Assembly (NCBI GenBank): GCA_934402315.1
Contig: CAKRTS010000028.1
Span: 1-20,620, forward strand
Source: an uncultured Acetatifactor sp.
Lineage (GTDB): Bacteria > Bacillota > Clostridia > Lachnospirales > Lachnospiraceae
Length of the DNA stretch: 20,620 nucleotides
Direction: 5' to 3'
A program made the position numbers and the translations under genes. The first letter of the stretch is position 1; each line of letters starts with the position of its first letter. The notes under the pieces were generated by a model that did no database searches, had not been told where the DNA came from, and was given only the letters and a program-made list of their open reading frames with translations. Positions 10,401 through 18,729 of the stretch are shown here, one piece after another.

Positions 10401-11242
10401 TATGCTTCACCTGCTTTCTTTAATTCTTCGTCGATCTTCTCCAGATCAGCCATAGCTACCGCATACTCCTCATCATTCGGAGCCTTGCCGTGCCAGTCAA
10501 CGCTGTTCTCCATGAAGGAAACGCCCTTGCCCTTGACACTGTGCGCTACGATACAGGTCGGCATACCCTTTGTCTCCTCTGCCTCCTTGAAGGCTGCGCG
10601 GAGTGCGTCAAAGTCATGCGCATCTACGTTAATTACATGGAAATTAAATGCCTCAAACTTCTTGTCAATCGGGTAAGGAGAGCATACCTGATCGATCGGT
10701 CCGTCGATCTGCAGATTGTTGTTGTCTACAATGACACAGAGGTTGTCCAGCTTGCGGAAACCTGCAAACATGGCTGCCTCCCAGACCTGTCCTTCTTCGA
10801 TCTCACCATCGCCCAGAAGCGTGTACACACGGAAGTCCCTATTGTCCAGTTTTCCGCCGAGAGCCATGCCGACTGCTGCGGAAATTCCCTGTCCGAGGGA
10901 ACCTGATGACATATCTACACCGGGGATGTGGATACAGGGATGGCCCTGAAGATAAGAGCCGAGATGTCTCAGTGTCTTCAGATCCTCAACCGGGAAAAAT
11001 CCTCTGTATGCCAGTGCGGAATAGAGTCCGGGAGCTGTATGCCCCTTAGACAGTACGAAACGGTCTCTGTCCTCCTTGTCAGGATTCTTGGGATCGATAT
11101 TCATCTTCTCAAAATACAGATAGGTAAAGATATCTGCTGCGGAAAGAGATCCGCCGGGATGTCCCGCCTTTGCACTGTGAACTGCTGTTACAATGCCTTT
11201 TCGCACGTCATTTGCGTGCTTCTGCAGTTCTAAATTGTTCAT
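10400..11242 (-). CDS. tkt: transketolase, N-terminal subunit (ThDP diphosphate-binding domain)
   Basis: This is the first half of the split transketolase; it binds the diphosphate of thiamine diphosphate and the metal. With the start at 11242 it has 280 residues. That start is chosen because GGAGG lies 5 bases upstream; the alternative at 11254 overlaps this site and adds four residues. The cofactor motif runs from Gly144-Asp145-Gly146 to the VDNNN segment near 172-176. Family substrate-site histidines occur in AGHPGG and SKGHTA. It is followed directly by the C-subunit. A weak promoter may lie at 11291-11319, so the pair may be expressed both by itself and by read-through from araD. Confidence 0.95.
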   Translation of the reverse strand: MNNLELQKHANDVRKGIVTAVHSAKAGHPGGSLSAADIFTYLYFEKMNIDPKNPDKEDRDRFVLSKGHTAPGLYSALAYRGFFPVEDLKTLRHLGSYLQGHPCIHIPGVDMSSGSLGQGISAAVGMALGGKLDNRDFRVYTLLGDGEIEEGQVWEAAMFAGFRKLDNLCVIVDNNNLQIDGPIDQVCSPYPIDKKFEAFNFHVINVDAHDFDALRAAFKEAEETKGMPTCIVAHSVKGKGVSFMENSVDWHGKAPNDEEYAVAMADLEKIDEELKKAGEA

Positions 11243-11290
11243 GCTTTCCTCCATTCTGCCGCCCCCGCGGCAACTCGTTCTATCGCCATC

Positions 11291-11319
11291 ATACTACCAC
11301 ACAATGCCCCTTGCGTCTA
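11291..11319 (-). promoter_or_regulatory. possible promoter of the transketolase pair
   Basis: On the minus strand, TAGACG (11319-11314) and TAGTAT (11296-11291) are separated by 17 bases, matching the consensus at four of six positions each. The predicted start is about 40 bases upstream of the transketolase N-subunit ATG. Confidence 0.4.
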
Positions 11320-11332
11320 GTCATTTATTGCT

Positions 11333-11360
11333 AAAAACGCTTAGTGTGCTCGAACACACT
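11333..11360 (-). terminator. weak terminator after araD
   Basis: On the minus strand AGTGTG and CACACT (11355-11360 with 11343-11348) form a 6-base stem with a 6-base loop, followed after AAGCG by five T (11337-11333). It begins about 33 bases after araD. The short stem suggests partial read-through into the transketolase genes. Confidence 0.45.
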
Positions 11361-11392
11361 CCATTTTGCGTTTCTCCCGGAGACAGCCGGCA

Positions 11393-12097
11393 TTAATTTT
11401 TTGCACGCTGTCCGTAATAGGCATTCGCACCGTGCTTTCTATAATAATGCTTATCCTGTAATTCCTGCGGTGCTGGCTGGATGCGGGGATTAATCGTCTC
11501 CGCGCGGTAAGCCATCTTTGCCACCTCTTCCAGAACCACGGCATTGTGAACGGCTTCCTTCGCATCCTTTCCCCACGCGAAGGGACCGTGATTTTTACAG
11601 AGCACAGCGGGCACGGCCACGGGATCCTTACCCATTCTATGAAATTCGTTGACGATCAGATGTCCTGTGTTCTCCTCATATGCCTGGTCGATTTCCTCCT
11701 TTGTCAGACATCTCACGCAGGGAACCTCGCCGTAAATATAGTCCGCATGGGTCGTGCCGTAGCAGGGAATGCTGCGTCCCGCCTGCGCCCAGCTCGTCGC
11801 ATAGGAGGAATGCGTGTGTACCACACCGCCGATCTCCGGGAATGCCTTATACAGCTCTACATGGGTCGCTGTGTCCGAAGACGGATTCAAGTCTCCCTCC
11901 ACGCGCTTTCCGTTCAGATCGACAACTACCATATCTGCGGGAGTCAGCTTGTCATAGTCCACGCCGCTCGGCTTGATTACAACAAGGCCGCTCTCCCTGT
12001 CAATGGCGCTGACATTTCCCCATGTAAAGGTGACAAGACCGTACCGGGGCAGATCCATGTTCGCTTCATATACCAGTTTCTTCAACTCTTCCAGCAT
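11393..12097 (-). CDS. araD: L-ribulose-5-phosphate 4-epimerase
   Basis: This zinc-dependent class II aldolase-fold enzyme turns L-ribulose-5-P into D-xylulose-5-P. With the start at 12097 it has 234 residues and begins [13 protein letters not shown], like the E. coli enzyme. An upstream GTG at 12112 overlaps the ribosome binding site GTGAGGG and is rejected as the start. All key residues sit one position before their E. coli counterparts: zinc ligands His94, His96 and His170, and catalytic-site residues Asp75, Asp119 and Tyr228. The gene follows the kinase by 29 bases. Confidence 0.96.
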   Translation of the reverse strand: MLEELKKLVYEANMDLPRYGLVTFTWGNVSAIDRESGLVVIKPSGVDYDKLTPADMVVVDLNGKRVEGDLNPSSDTATHVELYKAFPEIGGVVHTHSSYATSWAQAGRSIPCYGTTHADYIYGEVPCVRCLTKEEIDQAYEENTGHLIVNEFHRMGKDPVAVPAVLCKNHGPFAWGKDAKEAVHNAVVLEEVAKMAYRAETINPRIQPAPQELQDKHYYRKHGANAYYGQRAKN

Positions 12098-12126
12098 GTT
12101 ATAAACCCTCACTTTATCTCAATCTG

Positions 12127-13725
12127 TTATCTCAAGCCCTCAACTGCTGCCTTCTCCGCAGGAAGAGTGCTCTTATATTTCTCAACAAAGGCATCAAAGC
12201 CTGCAACATCCTCCGCCTTAGGTGCGATGGTCGTTCCCGTCTGTCCGGCAAAGATCTTGTCGGAGAGGTAGTCAGGTAAGGTCTCACCGTCCGCTCTTTC
12301 CGTCATAAATGCCGCCAGAACCGCCATTCCCCATGCGCCGCCCTCGCTCGCAGTGTCCATAACTGTCACAGGAGAATCAAATGCCGCCGCCATGAGCTGC
12401 TGTCCGACTACAGGCGTCTTGAACAGTCCGCCGTGTCCCATCAGGGAATCCACCTTGACATGCTCCTCCTTCAGAAGGATGTCATTGCCGATCTTCAGCG
12501 TCGCCATAGCGCTGTAAAGGTGGCTTCTCATGAAGTTTGCCAGAGAGAATTTCGCGTCGGGTGTGCGGACAAACATCGGTCTTCCCTCGTTCAGACCCGT
12601 CACGGGCTCTCCCGAGAAATAGTTGTATGCCATGAGCCCGCCGCAGTCCGTGTCCGCCGCCAGCGCCTCGCGGTAAAGCGTTCCGTACAGCTCGTTCTTG
12701 TCGAGCTTCATGCCGAATTTTCCTGCAAACTCATCGAAAAGATTCACCCACGCATTCAGGTCGGAGGTGCAGTTATTGCAGTGCACCATGGCAACGGGAT
12801 TTCCGTCGGGAGTCGTCACCATGTCAATCTCCTCATGTACCTTGTCAAGCGCCTTCTCCGTGACAACCATGGAGAAGATGGAGGTTCCTGCGGAAATATT
12901 GCCCGTGCGCACTCTGACACTGTTCGTGGCAACCATGCCGGTTCCCGCGTCTCCCTCGGGAGGGCACATCGGCACACCTGCCTGCAGGGTTCCCGTCGGG
13001 TCGAGCAGCTTCGCTCCCTCCTCGGTCAGTGCTCCCGCATTCTCTCCCGCACAGAGCACCTTCGGCAGAATTTCCTCCAGCTTCCAGCCATAGCCCTTCG
13101 GCGCAATCAGCTCGTCAAACTGCGCGATCATCTTCCTGTCATAATCGCGCGCCGTGGAGTCGATAGGAAACATACCGGATGCCTCGCCGATACCGAGCAC
13201 CTTTTCCCCGGACAGCATCCAGTGGATGTAGCCCGCGAGCGTCGTGAAGAAGGTAATGTCACCGACATGCTTCTCCCCGGAAAGGATCGCCTGATAGAGG
13301 TGAGCAATGCTCCATCTCTGGGGAATATTGAATTGGAAGAGCGGTGTCAACGCCTTGCAAGCCTCCTCCGTCATGGTGTTGCGCCATGTGCGGAACGGAA
13401 CCAGCAGTTCGCCCGCCGCATCGAATGCCATATACCCGTGCATCATGCCCGAGAAGCCCAGACTTCCGATCTTCGTCAGCTTCTCTCCGTATTTCGCGCT
13501 GACATCCTCCGCCAGACTGCGGTAGCAGCCCTGCAACCCGTTCCAGATGTCCTCCAGACTGTAAGTCCAGATATTGTTCTCAAGACGGTTCTCCCAGTCA
13601 TGCGTTCCCATAGCGACCGGGTTGTGGCTCTCGTCAATCAGCACCGCCTTGATTCTCGTGGAACCGAACTCGATTCCCAGCGCCGTCCTTCCCTCCCTGA
13701 TCGCAGCCTTTCTTTTCTCTGTCAT
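12127..13725 (-). CDS. araB: FGGY-family sugar kinase, probable L-ribulokinase
   Basis: The protein has 532 residues with the two actin-like ATPase lobes of FGGY kinases: the N-terminal phosphate loop is [13 protein letters not shown], the substrate-lobe signature includes FSGMMHGYM, and a second ATP-site segment is [11 protein letters not shown]. Its sequence resembles the xylulokinase-like branch of the family more than classical enteric AraB. The ribulokinase assignment comes from its place between araA and araD, with no other kinase in the operon. GGAGG lies 7 bases before the start at 13725. It is separated from araA by 299 bases that contain repeats, so its expression may be adjusted separately from araA. 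Confidence 0.82.
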   Translation of the reverse strand: MTEKRKAAIREGRTALGIEFGSTRIKAVLIDESHNPVAMGTHDWENRLENNIWTYSLEDIWNGLQGCYRSLAEDVSAKYGEKLTKIGSLGFSGMMHGYMAFDAAGELLVPFRTWRNTMTEEACKALTPLFQFNIPQRWSIAHLYQAILSGEKHVGDITFFTTLAGYIHWMLSGEKVLGIGEASGMFPIDSTARDYDRKMIAQFDELIAPKGYGWKLEEILPKVLCAGENAGALTEEGAKLLDPTGTLQAGVPMCPPEGDAGTGMVATNSVRVRTGNISAGTSIFSMVVTEKALDKVHEEIDMVTTPDGNPVAMVHCNNCTSDLNAWVNLFDEFAGKFGMKLDKNELYGTLYREALAADTDCGGLMAYNYFSGEPVTGLNEGRPMFVRTPDAKFSLANFMRSHLYSAMATLKIGNDILLKEEHVKVDSLMGHGGLFKTPVVGQQLMAAAFDSPVTVMDTASEGGAWGMAVLAAFMTERADGETLPDYLSDKIFAGQTGTTIAPKAEDVAGFDAFVEKYKSTLPAEKAAVEGLR

Positions 13726-13776
13726 CTCACATCCTCCTCTTATTTTTGCATATTTATCCAGTCCATCTATTTATTT

Positions 13777-13806
13777 TATATATTTATCTTTTATATATTT
13801 ATCTTT
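13777..13806. repeat. perfect tandem 15-base duplication
   Basis: TATATATTTATCTTT occurs twice without a gap, at 13777-13791 and 13792-13806, in the A+T-rich leader ahead of the kinase gene. Such repeats can change copy number by slippage and alter spacing or folding ahead of the ribosome binding site. No function is shown by the sequence. Confidence 0.8.
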
Positions 13807-13840
13807 GGTAACTCCAAACCCCACCCATTCCACACAACAG

Positions 13841-13978
13841 TTGTACAGGATGCACCTGACCACAAGCAGCGCACTCTGGAGCCGCCGGCACTTAGATGCT
13901 GTACTATAGCATCTTATGTGCCGCTGCGTGCGGAAGGTAGCGCGAGCGTGCCTGCGGTGGTCTGTGCATTCTGTGCAA
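13841..13978. repeat. 138-base imperfect inverted repeat in the araA-araB gap
   Basis: The outer arms TTGTACAGGATGCAC (13841-13855) and its partner at 13964-13978 match in 13 of 15 positions. Then GACCAC (13858-13863) pairs with GTGGTC (13957-13962), GGCAC (13887-13891) with GTGCC (13918-13922), and AGATGCT (13894-13900) with AGCATCT (13908-13914) around a 7-base loop. The arms are unequal inside (23 and 34 unpaired bases). The element is clearly more G+C-rich than its flanks. It could be a structured RNA in the ara transcript, or a small miniature-type mobile repeat. I see no open reading frame or clear target duplication. The rest of the gap holds only short direct repeats. Confidence 0.7.
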
Positions 13979-13999
13979 CGTCACTTGCCCAAATACTCC

Positions 14000-14028
14000 G
14001 TTTTGCTTTTATCTTGTTTTGCTTTTAT
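14000..14028. repeat. two 13-base direct repeats at the araA 3' end
   Basis: GTTTTGCTTTTAT occurs at 14000-14012 and again at 14016-14028, a 16-base period. The second copy contains the araA stop codon. Together with the tandem repeat near 13777 they flank the large inverted repeat but are not copies of each other. Confidence 0.7.
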
Positions 14029-15521
14029 TTATAGAAAATAGAATTCCACTTCAACTCATTCTTCAGCGCCGGAATCGTCGTATTCTTATCGATAACAATA
14101 CTCTCAATCCCCATTGCATCCGCCCAGTCCACCATCTGCTGCACGCTCAGATCATACGAGAATGCCGTGTGGTGCGCACCGCCTGCGAGAATCCATGCCT
14201 CTGCGCCCACAGCAAGCGAAGGCTGAGGTGTCCAGAAGGCTGTTGCCACCGGAAGCTTCGGCATGGGCTTATCACACTTCTTGCAGTCCACTGCATTGAT
14301 CAGCAGACGGAAATGATTTCCCATGTCAACGAGTGAGGTTGCAACCGCAGGGCCAGTCTTGCTGGTAAACACCAGACGCGCAGGATCTTCCCTGTTGCCC
14401 ATGGACAGGGGCTGTACCTTGATGCTGACAGTGCCGTCCGCTATGGTCGGGCAGACCTCCAGCATATGCGCCTGCAAAATTCCCTCCTTGCCGGGAACGA
14501 AATTATAGGTGTAATCCTCCATAAAGGAGGTTCCCTTTGCATCCTTCTTTCCCTGCGTCATGATCTTCATCAGGCGAACCATCGCCGCCGTCTTCCAGTC
14601 GCCCTCCGCGCCGAAGCCGTAACCCTTCTCCATCAGTCTCTGGATGGCAAGACCCGGAAGCTGCTTTAATCCGCCCAGCATTCCGAAGTGGTCAACCAGC
14701 GCATGATAATTTCCGGCTTCTAGGAATTTCTCAAGTCCAATCTCGATCTGCGCCTGAACTGCCACATGCTTCTTAAATTCCTCCGGGTCTCTCCCCTCGA
14801 GAAGAATCTCATACCTGCTGTAATACTCCTCGACCAGAGCGTCCACATCCCCCTTAGAGACAGCGTCAACATACTCCACTGCATCGTTGACGTTGTAATG
14901 GTCGATCTCCCAGCCGAACTTCATCTGTGCTTCCACCTTGTCACCCTCTGTGACAGCAACATTGTTCATGTTATCGCCGATACGGCAGACGCGGATGTGT
15001 GAGGACTCCATAACGCCTACCGCTGTGCGCATCCAGTCAGCCAGCTTTTCCGCCACCTGTGGATTCTGCCAGTGTCCGACAATGACCTTGCGCTCGATGC
15101 CCATGCGGGTCACGATATGTCCGTACTCTCTGTCGCCGTGTGCAGACTGATTCTCATTCATGAAGTCCATGTCGATCGTGTCATAAGGAATCTCTTCATT
15201 ATATTGGGTATGTAAATGACACAGCGGCTTGTGGTACTCCTGAAGCCCGATGATCCACATCTTTGCCGGTGAGAAGGTGTGCATCCATGTAATCACGCCC
15301 GCGCAGTTCTCGTCGTTGTTCGCCTCATTAAAGGTGCGGCGGATTGATGCCTGATCGATCAGCGTCGGCTTCCAGACCAGCTCATACGGGAGTGCGCCGC
15401 CCGCATTCAGTCCCTCTACCATCTCTCTGGAATGCGCTGCCACCTTTTTCAGGCACTCCTCTCCATACAGATCCTGCGAACCCGTGCAGAACCAAAACTG
15501 ATACTTCTTCATTTCCTTCAT
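14025..15521 (-). CDS. araA: L-arabinose isomerase
   Basis: This manganese-dependent cytoplasmic isomerase converts L-arabinose to L-ribulose. The 498-residue length and motifs match the family throughout. Metal and catalytic residues can be recognised as Glu306 (in GAEGDW), Glu335 (in SFMEDYTYN), His352 (in QAHMLEVCP) and His450/His451 (in GGAHHTAF), close to the E. coli numbering. The start at 15521 has GGAGG 9 bases upstream; a second Met three codons later is possible. It follows araR by 21 bases with no promoter in between, so the two share a transcript. Confidence 0.97.
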   Translation of the reverse strand: MKEMKKYQFWFCTGSQDLYGEECLKKVAAHSREMVEGLNAGGALPYELVWKPTLIDQASIRRTFNEANNDENCAGVITWMHTFSPAKMWIIGLQEYHKPLCHLHTQYNEEIPYDTIDMDFMNENQSAHGDREYGHIVTRMGIERKVIVGHWQNPQVAEKLADWMRTAVGVMESSHIRVCRIGDNMNNVAVTEGDKVEAQMKFGWEIDHYNVNDAVEYVDAVSKGDVDALVEEYYSRYEILLEGRDPEEFKKHVAVQAQIEIGLEKFLEAGNYHALVDHFGMLGGLKQLPGLAIQRLMEKGYGFGAEGDWKTAAMVRLMKIMTQGKKDAKGTSFMEDYTYNFVPGKEGILQAHMLEVCPTIADGTVSIKVQPLSMGNREDPARLVFTSKTGPAVATSLVDMGNHFRLLINAVDCKKCDKPMPKLPVATAFWTPQPSLAVGAEAWILAGGAHHTAFSYDLSVQQMVDWADAMGIESIVIDKNTTIPALKNELKWNSIFYK

Positions 15522-15542
15522 CTTTTCTTTCCTCCATACTAT

Positions 15543-16628
15543 TTATATTTTTAAATCTTTAACTGACTGCCGCTCCACCACGCGGGTATCAAACTCCACG
15601 GTGTGCTCCCCCTTCTTTCCATCAATCATATCGAGCAGCACCTCCGCAGCTCTGGCACCCAGCTTTTCCTTAGGGTGGGGCAGGGATGTGATCGGCACCT
15701 CGCTGTGGAGCGTAAGATCGGAGTCGTCAATGCTGATCACCGACACATCCTCCGGCACCCGTATCCCCTTCTCCTGCAGCATCCTTATCAGCTGGAAGGC
15801 GATCTGGTCGTTATAGCAGAAAAGTGCGCTGCACTCCTCCACCCGGTTCAGTATCTTATCCCGGCAGAAGTTCAGCTGCTTCGATTCGTCCGTGTCAATC
15901 CAGACCATCCGCGAGTCCGTGACCGCAAGTCCCGCTGCCTCCATCGCCTTTAAATACCCCAGATAGCGCAGCCGTCCCTGGCCGTCATCCAGCTTGAGGA
16001 TTGCCCCGATGTTCCTGTGTCCCCTTGCAATCAGATAGTTGACCGCCTTCTGTGCCGCCTCCACATCATTCAGGGAGACATGCGGAACCGCGAGCTCCGG
16101 GTAGAAGGTGTTGATAAACAGGATGGGAATCCTCCGGTTTATGAGCTGTCTGTACAGGGCAAGATTCGGGTTCGGAAGCCCGCTCTTCGTGCCCTCCACA
16201 ATGATTCCGGCAACATCGTCGCGGCTGATGAGGTCGGTCAGCACGTTTTTCTCCCGCTCAAGCGTGTTATTCGTAAAGGAGATCTGTACCGAATATCCTC
16301 TCTCGAAAAGCGTGCTCTCAATGCCCTGTATGGTCTTCGGAAAAATATAGCAGTCCACATAGGTCGTCAGCACCGCGATCCGGTTACGCTTTTCCAGATT
16401 TTCCCTGCGGTCAAAGCCCACATAGGTTCCGCTGCCCTTGACCCTGCGCACCGTGCCCTGCTCTTCCAGTATTCCGATTGCTTTTCGGATTGTCTGCCTG
16501 CTGACGCCGAGCCGCTCCGTGAGTTCATTCTCCGACGGCAGCTTATCTCCCGGCTTCAGCTGTTCCTCGTCTATTAAGTTTTTCAGGTAGTGAACGATGT
16601 CACTGTACTTCGTCTGTCTGTCTTCCAT
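15543..16628 (-). CDS. araR: AraR, arabinose-responsive transcriptional repressor
   Basis: This is a chimeric repressor with a GntR-type winged helix (about 7-71, LGVSRQTIRKAIGILEEQGTV) and a LacI/periplasmic-binding-type effector domain (about 83-361) expected to bind L-arabinose. Its 361 residues match Bacillus AraR in size and layout. The ATG at 16628 is two codons after an in-frame TAA, and no other start lies before the conserved KYSDIVHYL segment, so the start is well fixed. No ribosome binding site is present, and the -10 box ends 6 bases before the ATG, so the mRNA is probably leaderless. It heads the ara operon, and the palindrome at 16698-16716 is the likely operator. Confidence 0.95.
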   Translation of the reverse strand: MEDRQTKYSDIVHYLKNLIDEEQLKPGDKLPSENELTERLGVSRQTIRKAIGILEEQGTVRRVKGSGTYVGFDRRENLEKRNRIAVLTTYVDCYIFPKTIQGIESTLFERGYSVQISFTNNTLEREKNVLTDLISRDDVAGIIVEGTKSGLPNPNLALYRQLINRRIPILFINTFYPELAVPHVSLNDVEAAQKAVNYLIARGHRNIGAILKLDDGQGRLRYLGYLKAMEAAGLAVTDSRMVWIDTDESKQLNFCRDKILNRVEECSALFCYNDQIAFQLIRMLQEKGIRVPEDVSVISIDDSDLTLHSEVPITSLPHPKEKLGARAAEVLLDMIDGKKGEHTVEFDTRVVERQSVKDLKI

Positions 16629-16634
16629 ATTTTA

Positions 16635-16663
16635 AGTATATGCATGCTGTACCCTTAAGTCAA
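16635..16663 (-). promoter_or_regulatory. araR promoter giving a leaderless transcript
   Basis: On the minus strand TTGACT (16663-16658), 17 bases, then TATACT (16640-16635): five of six matches in each box with ideal spacing. Six bases separate the -10 box from the araR ATG, so the expected transcription start coincides with the A of the ATG. Confidence 0.8.
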
Positions 16664-16697
16664 TACATCTTTATCAAATTTTTAATACATTTCAGCA

Positions 16698-16716
16698 AGT
16701 TGTATTGCATACAACT
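16698..16716. promoter_or_regulatory. probable AraR operator
   Basis: AGTTGTAT (16698-16705) and ATACAACT (16709-16716) form a perfect 8-3-8 palindrome, similar in style to the TTGT/ACAA-centred boxes of Bacillus AraR. It lies in the gap between araR and the divergent DUF885 gene, centred about 79 bases upstream of the araR start, so it could affect both. No second full copy was found in the window. Confidence 0.65.
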
Positions 16717-16806
16717 ATAGTGATAGCAAAAGAACCGGAGACGGCATGATGAGGAACCCAGCGACATATACTTAATCAACACAGACCGCAATCAGGTGAT
16801 CTCCCT

Positions 16807-18648
16807 TTGAAAAAAAAATCTGCTCTTTCCCTCCGCCAGATCCTATTTCTGGCAGCCGTCCTGCTCGCCTTCAGCAGCCTTACCCTGTTCCTCTTTCAAT
16901 ATAAAAAGGACGAGAAACGCTTCACAAATATCACCTCAAGGCTCTTCACCGAGGAGATGACCTCCAGCACCCTGAATATGCATTATTCTATCGCACATCC
17001 CTCGGACTTCGGTATTTACGACTATGATGCAGTCCTGCCCGGCTACGACGCGGACACCACGCTCAAGGGACAGTTTGCTCTGGAAAACACCATTGCCGCC
17101 CTGCGCTCCGTCCGCGCCGAAAAGCTGAATGCCTCCGATGCCTATCTCTGTACACTGCTGACCCGCTATCTGGATAATTCCATGGCTCTCGGCAGCTTCC
17201 GCTACTACAGCGAGCCGTTGGCTCCGTCCTCCGGCATGCAGTCTCAGCTGCCTATTCTGCTTGCGGAGTACACCTTCCGCACCAGACGGGATGTGGAGGA
17301 CTATCTTACCCTTCTGGATCAGACCGACGAATATTTTGCCTCGCTTCTGGTCTATGAGCAGGAAAAGGCTGCCGCCGGGCTCTCAATGCCTGCTTCCTCT
17401 TTAAAGAGTGTCCGCAAGCAATGTGACACCATTGTCACAAGTGAAGCTCTCGACAGCAACAGCCACTTTTTACAGACTACCTTTGCCGAGCGCTTACAGC
17501 CGCTTCTCGAGAATGGCACCATCACCGCGGCGGATGCGCAGAAATACACTGACACGAATGACCGGCTGCTGCGCACGGTTCTGCTCCCCGCCTACGTCGC
17601 GCTCGGGGACGGCCTGCTCCTGCTGGAAGACCCTGCTGTCCCGCTGACCGGGCTCGCCGCAAAACCGCAGGGAAAGGAGTATTATGAAGCGCTGCTCCTC
17701 TCGGAGACCGGCTCCTACCGCCCTGTGAGCGAGGTGCAGGAGCTGCTCACCGCGCAGTTCACCGCCGAGTATGAAGCCATCCGCAATCTTCTGACCCAGC
17801 ATCCCGACGCGGCAAAGCGCTACACGCAGGATGAGGAGATTGCCTTCCCGCTCCGCGACGTCAGCCAGATGCTGACCGATCTGCAGGGCCGCATGAAGGG
17901 CAGCTTTCCTGCCATCTCCGGGGAAGCCGTGTCCGTGTCTGTCAAGCCCGTGTCTGAGAGCCTTGAAAGCTACAGCGCCCCCGCCTTCTACCTGACCACA
18001 CCTCTGGACGATACGACCCAGAACGTGATCTATATCAACCAACAGAAAACCCCGAAGGGACTTGAGCTCTACACAACGCTTGCACACGAGGGCTATCCCG
18101 GACATCTCTACCAGACCGTCTACAGCAACCGCCGCACACTCGCGGAAGGGGAACGCCCCGCGAAGGAGCTTCTCTGGTACGGCGGCTATCTGGAGGGCTG
18201 GGCTCTCTATGTGGAATTTCTCTCCTATGATTATGCTTCGGCACTTTTGCAGGAGAGCAATCTCGGTCAGGACGCGCTGCTCGTACAGCTTGAAAAGCAT
18301 AACCGCAGCCTGCAGCTTTGCCTGTATTCCCTTCTGGACATTATGATTCATTATGAGGATGCCTCCTACAGCCGCGTGGCAAAGGTTCTTGAGGGCTTCG
18401 GCATCAAGGACGGCTCCTCCGCAAAGGCAATCTACACCTACATAGCGCAGGAGCCCTGCAACTACCTGAAGTATTACCTCGGCTACCTCGAGATCCTGAC
18501 CCTCCAGAACGATGCCCGCACCCTCTGGGGCGACACCTACACGGACTATCGCTTCCACAGCTTCTACCTTGACAACGGCCCCGCCGATTTCCTGTCACTG
18601 CGGGAGCAGCTGGAGGCGGATGACAATGCCGGAAGGACTGCGCCGTAA
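16807..18648 (+). CDS. membrane-anchored DUF885-family putative metallopeptidase
   Basis: The protein has 613 residues, with a short basic N-terminus, a membrane segment or uncleaved signal (about 11-31) and a long, mainly helical exterior domain. Near the C-terminus is the DUF885 hallmark AHEGYPGHLYQ (His427, Glu428, His433), followed by YLEGWALYVE (Glu463, Glu470), which resembles the zinc site of carboxypeptidase-like metalloenzymes. A peptidase role on the outer face of the membrane is inferred from this; substrates are unknown. Translation begins at a TTG, with AGGTGAT about 8 bases before it; the alternative ATGs inside would remove the membrane anchor. It diverges from araR and is followed by the amino-acid ABC transporter, so it might supply amino acids from peptides. 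That link is speculation. Confidence 0.82.
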   Translation: MKKKSALSLRQILFLAAVLLAFSSLTLFLFQYKKDEKRFTNITSRLFTEEMTSSTLNMHYSIAHPSDFGIYDYDAVLPGYDADTTLKGQFALENTIAALRSVRAEKLNASDAYLCTLLTRYLDNSMALGSFRYYSEPLAPSSGMQSQLPILLAEYTFRTRRDVEDYLTLLDQTDEYFASLLVYEQEKAAAGLSMPASSLKSVRKQCDTIVTSEALDSNSHFLQTTFAERLQPLLENGTITAADAQKYTDTNDRLLRTVLLPAYVALGDGLLLLEDPAVPLTGLAAKPQGKEYYEALLLSETGSYRPVSEVQELLTAQFTAEYEAIRNLLTQHPDAAKRYTQDEEIAFPLRDVSQMLTDLQGRMKGSFPAISGEAVSVSVKPVSESLESYSAPAFYLTTPLDDTTQNVIYINQQKTPKGLELYTTLAHEGYPGHLYQTVYSNRRTLAEGERPAKELLWYGGYLEGWALYVEFLSYDYASALLQESNLGQDALLVQLEKHNRSLQLCLYSLLDIMIHYEDASYSRVAKVLEGFGIKDGSSAKAIYTYIAQEPCNYLKYYLGYLEILTLQNDARTLWGDTYTDYRFHSFYLDNGPADFLSLREQLEADDNAGRTAP

Positions 18649-18679
18649 TGAGCTTCTAACTTATTTACGAAAAAATGTA

Positions 18680-18708
18680 TTGACATTATTATTGTATGCG
18701 TGTATACT
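18680..18708 (+). promoter_or_regulatory. strong promoter of the amino-acid ABC operon
   Basis: TTGACA (18680-18685), 17 bases, TATACT (18703-18708), preceded by TG at 18701-18702. This is nearly ideal. The start of transcription is expected near 18715, about 96 bases ahead of the ATPase gene. Confidence 0.85.
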
Positions 18709-18729
18709 TTGTAAAATCAAAGGAAGACA

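Noticed and set aside
9438..10676. 412-codon open frame on the plus strand
   Set aside because: It is antisense to both transketolase subunits and shows no known motif.
12433..14034. 533-codon open frame on the plus strand
   Set aside because: It runs antisense through araB, which has clear FGGY motifs and a strong ribosome binding site. The frame has no recognisable domain and a composition typical of a shadow of a G+C-rich gene.
17494..18558. 354-codon open frame on the minus strand
   Set aside because: It lies antisense to the DUF885 gene, which has the family zinc motif. The minus frame is Gly/Arg/Leu-rich as expected of a shadow.
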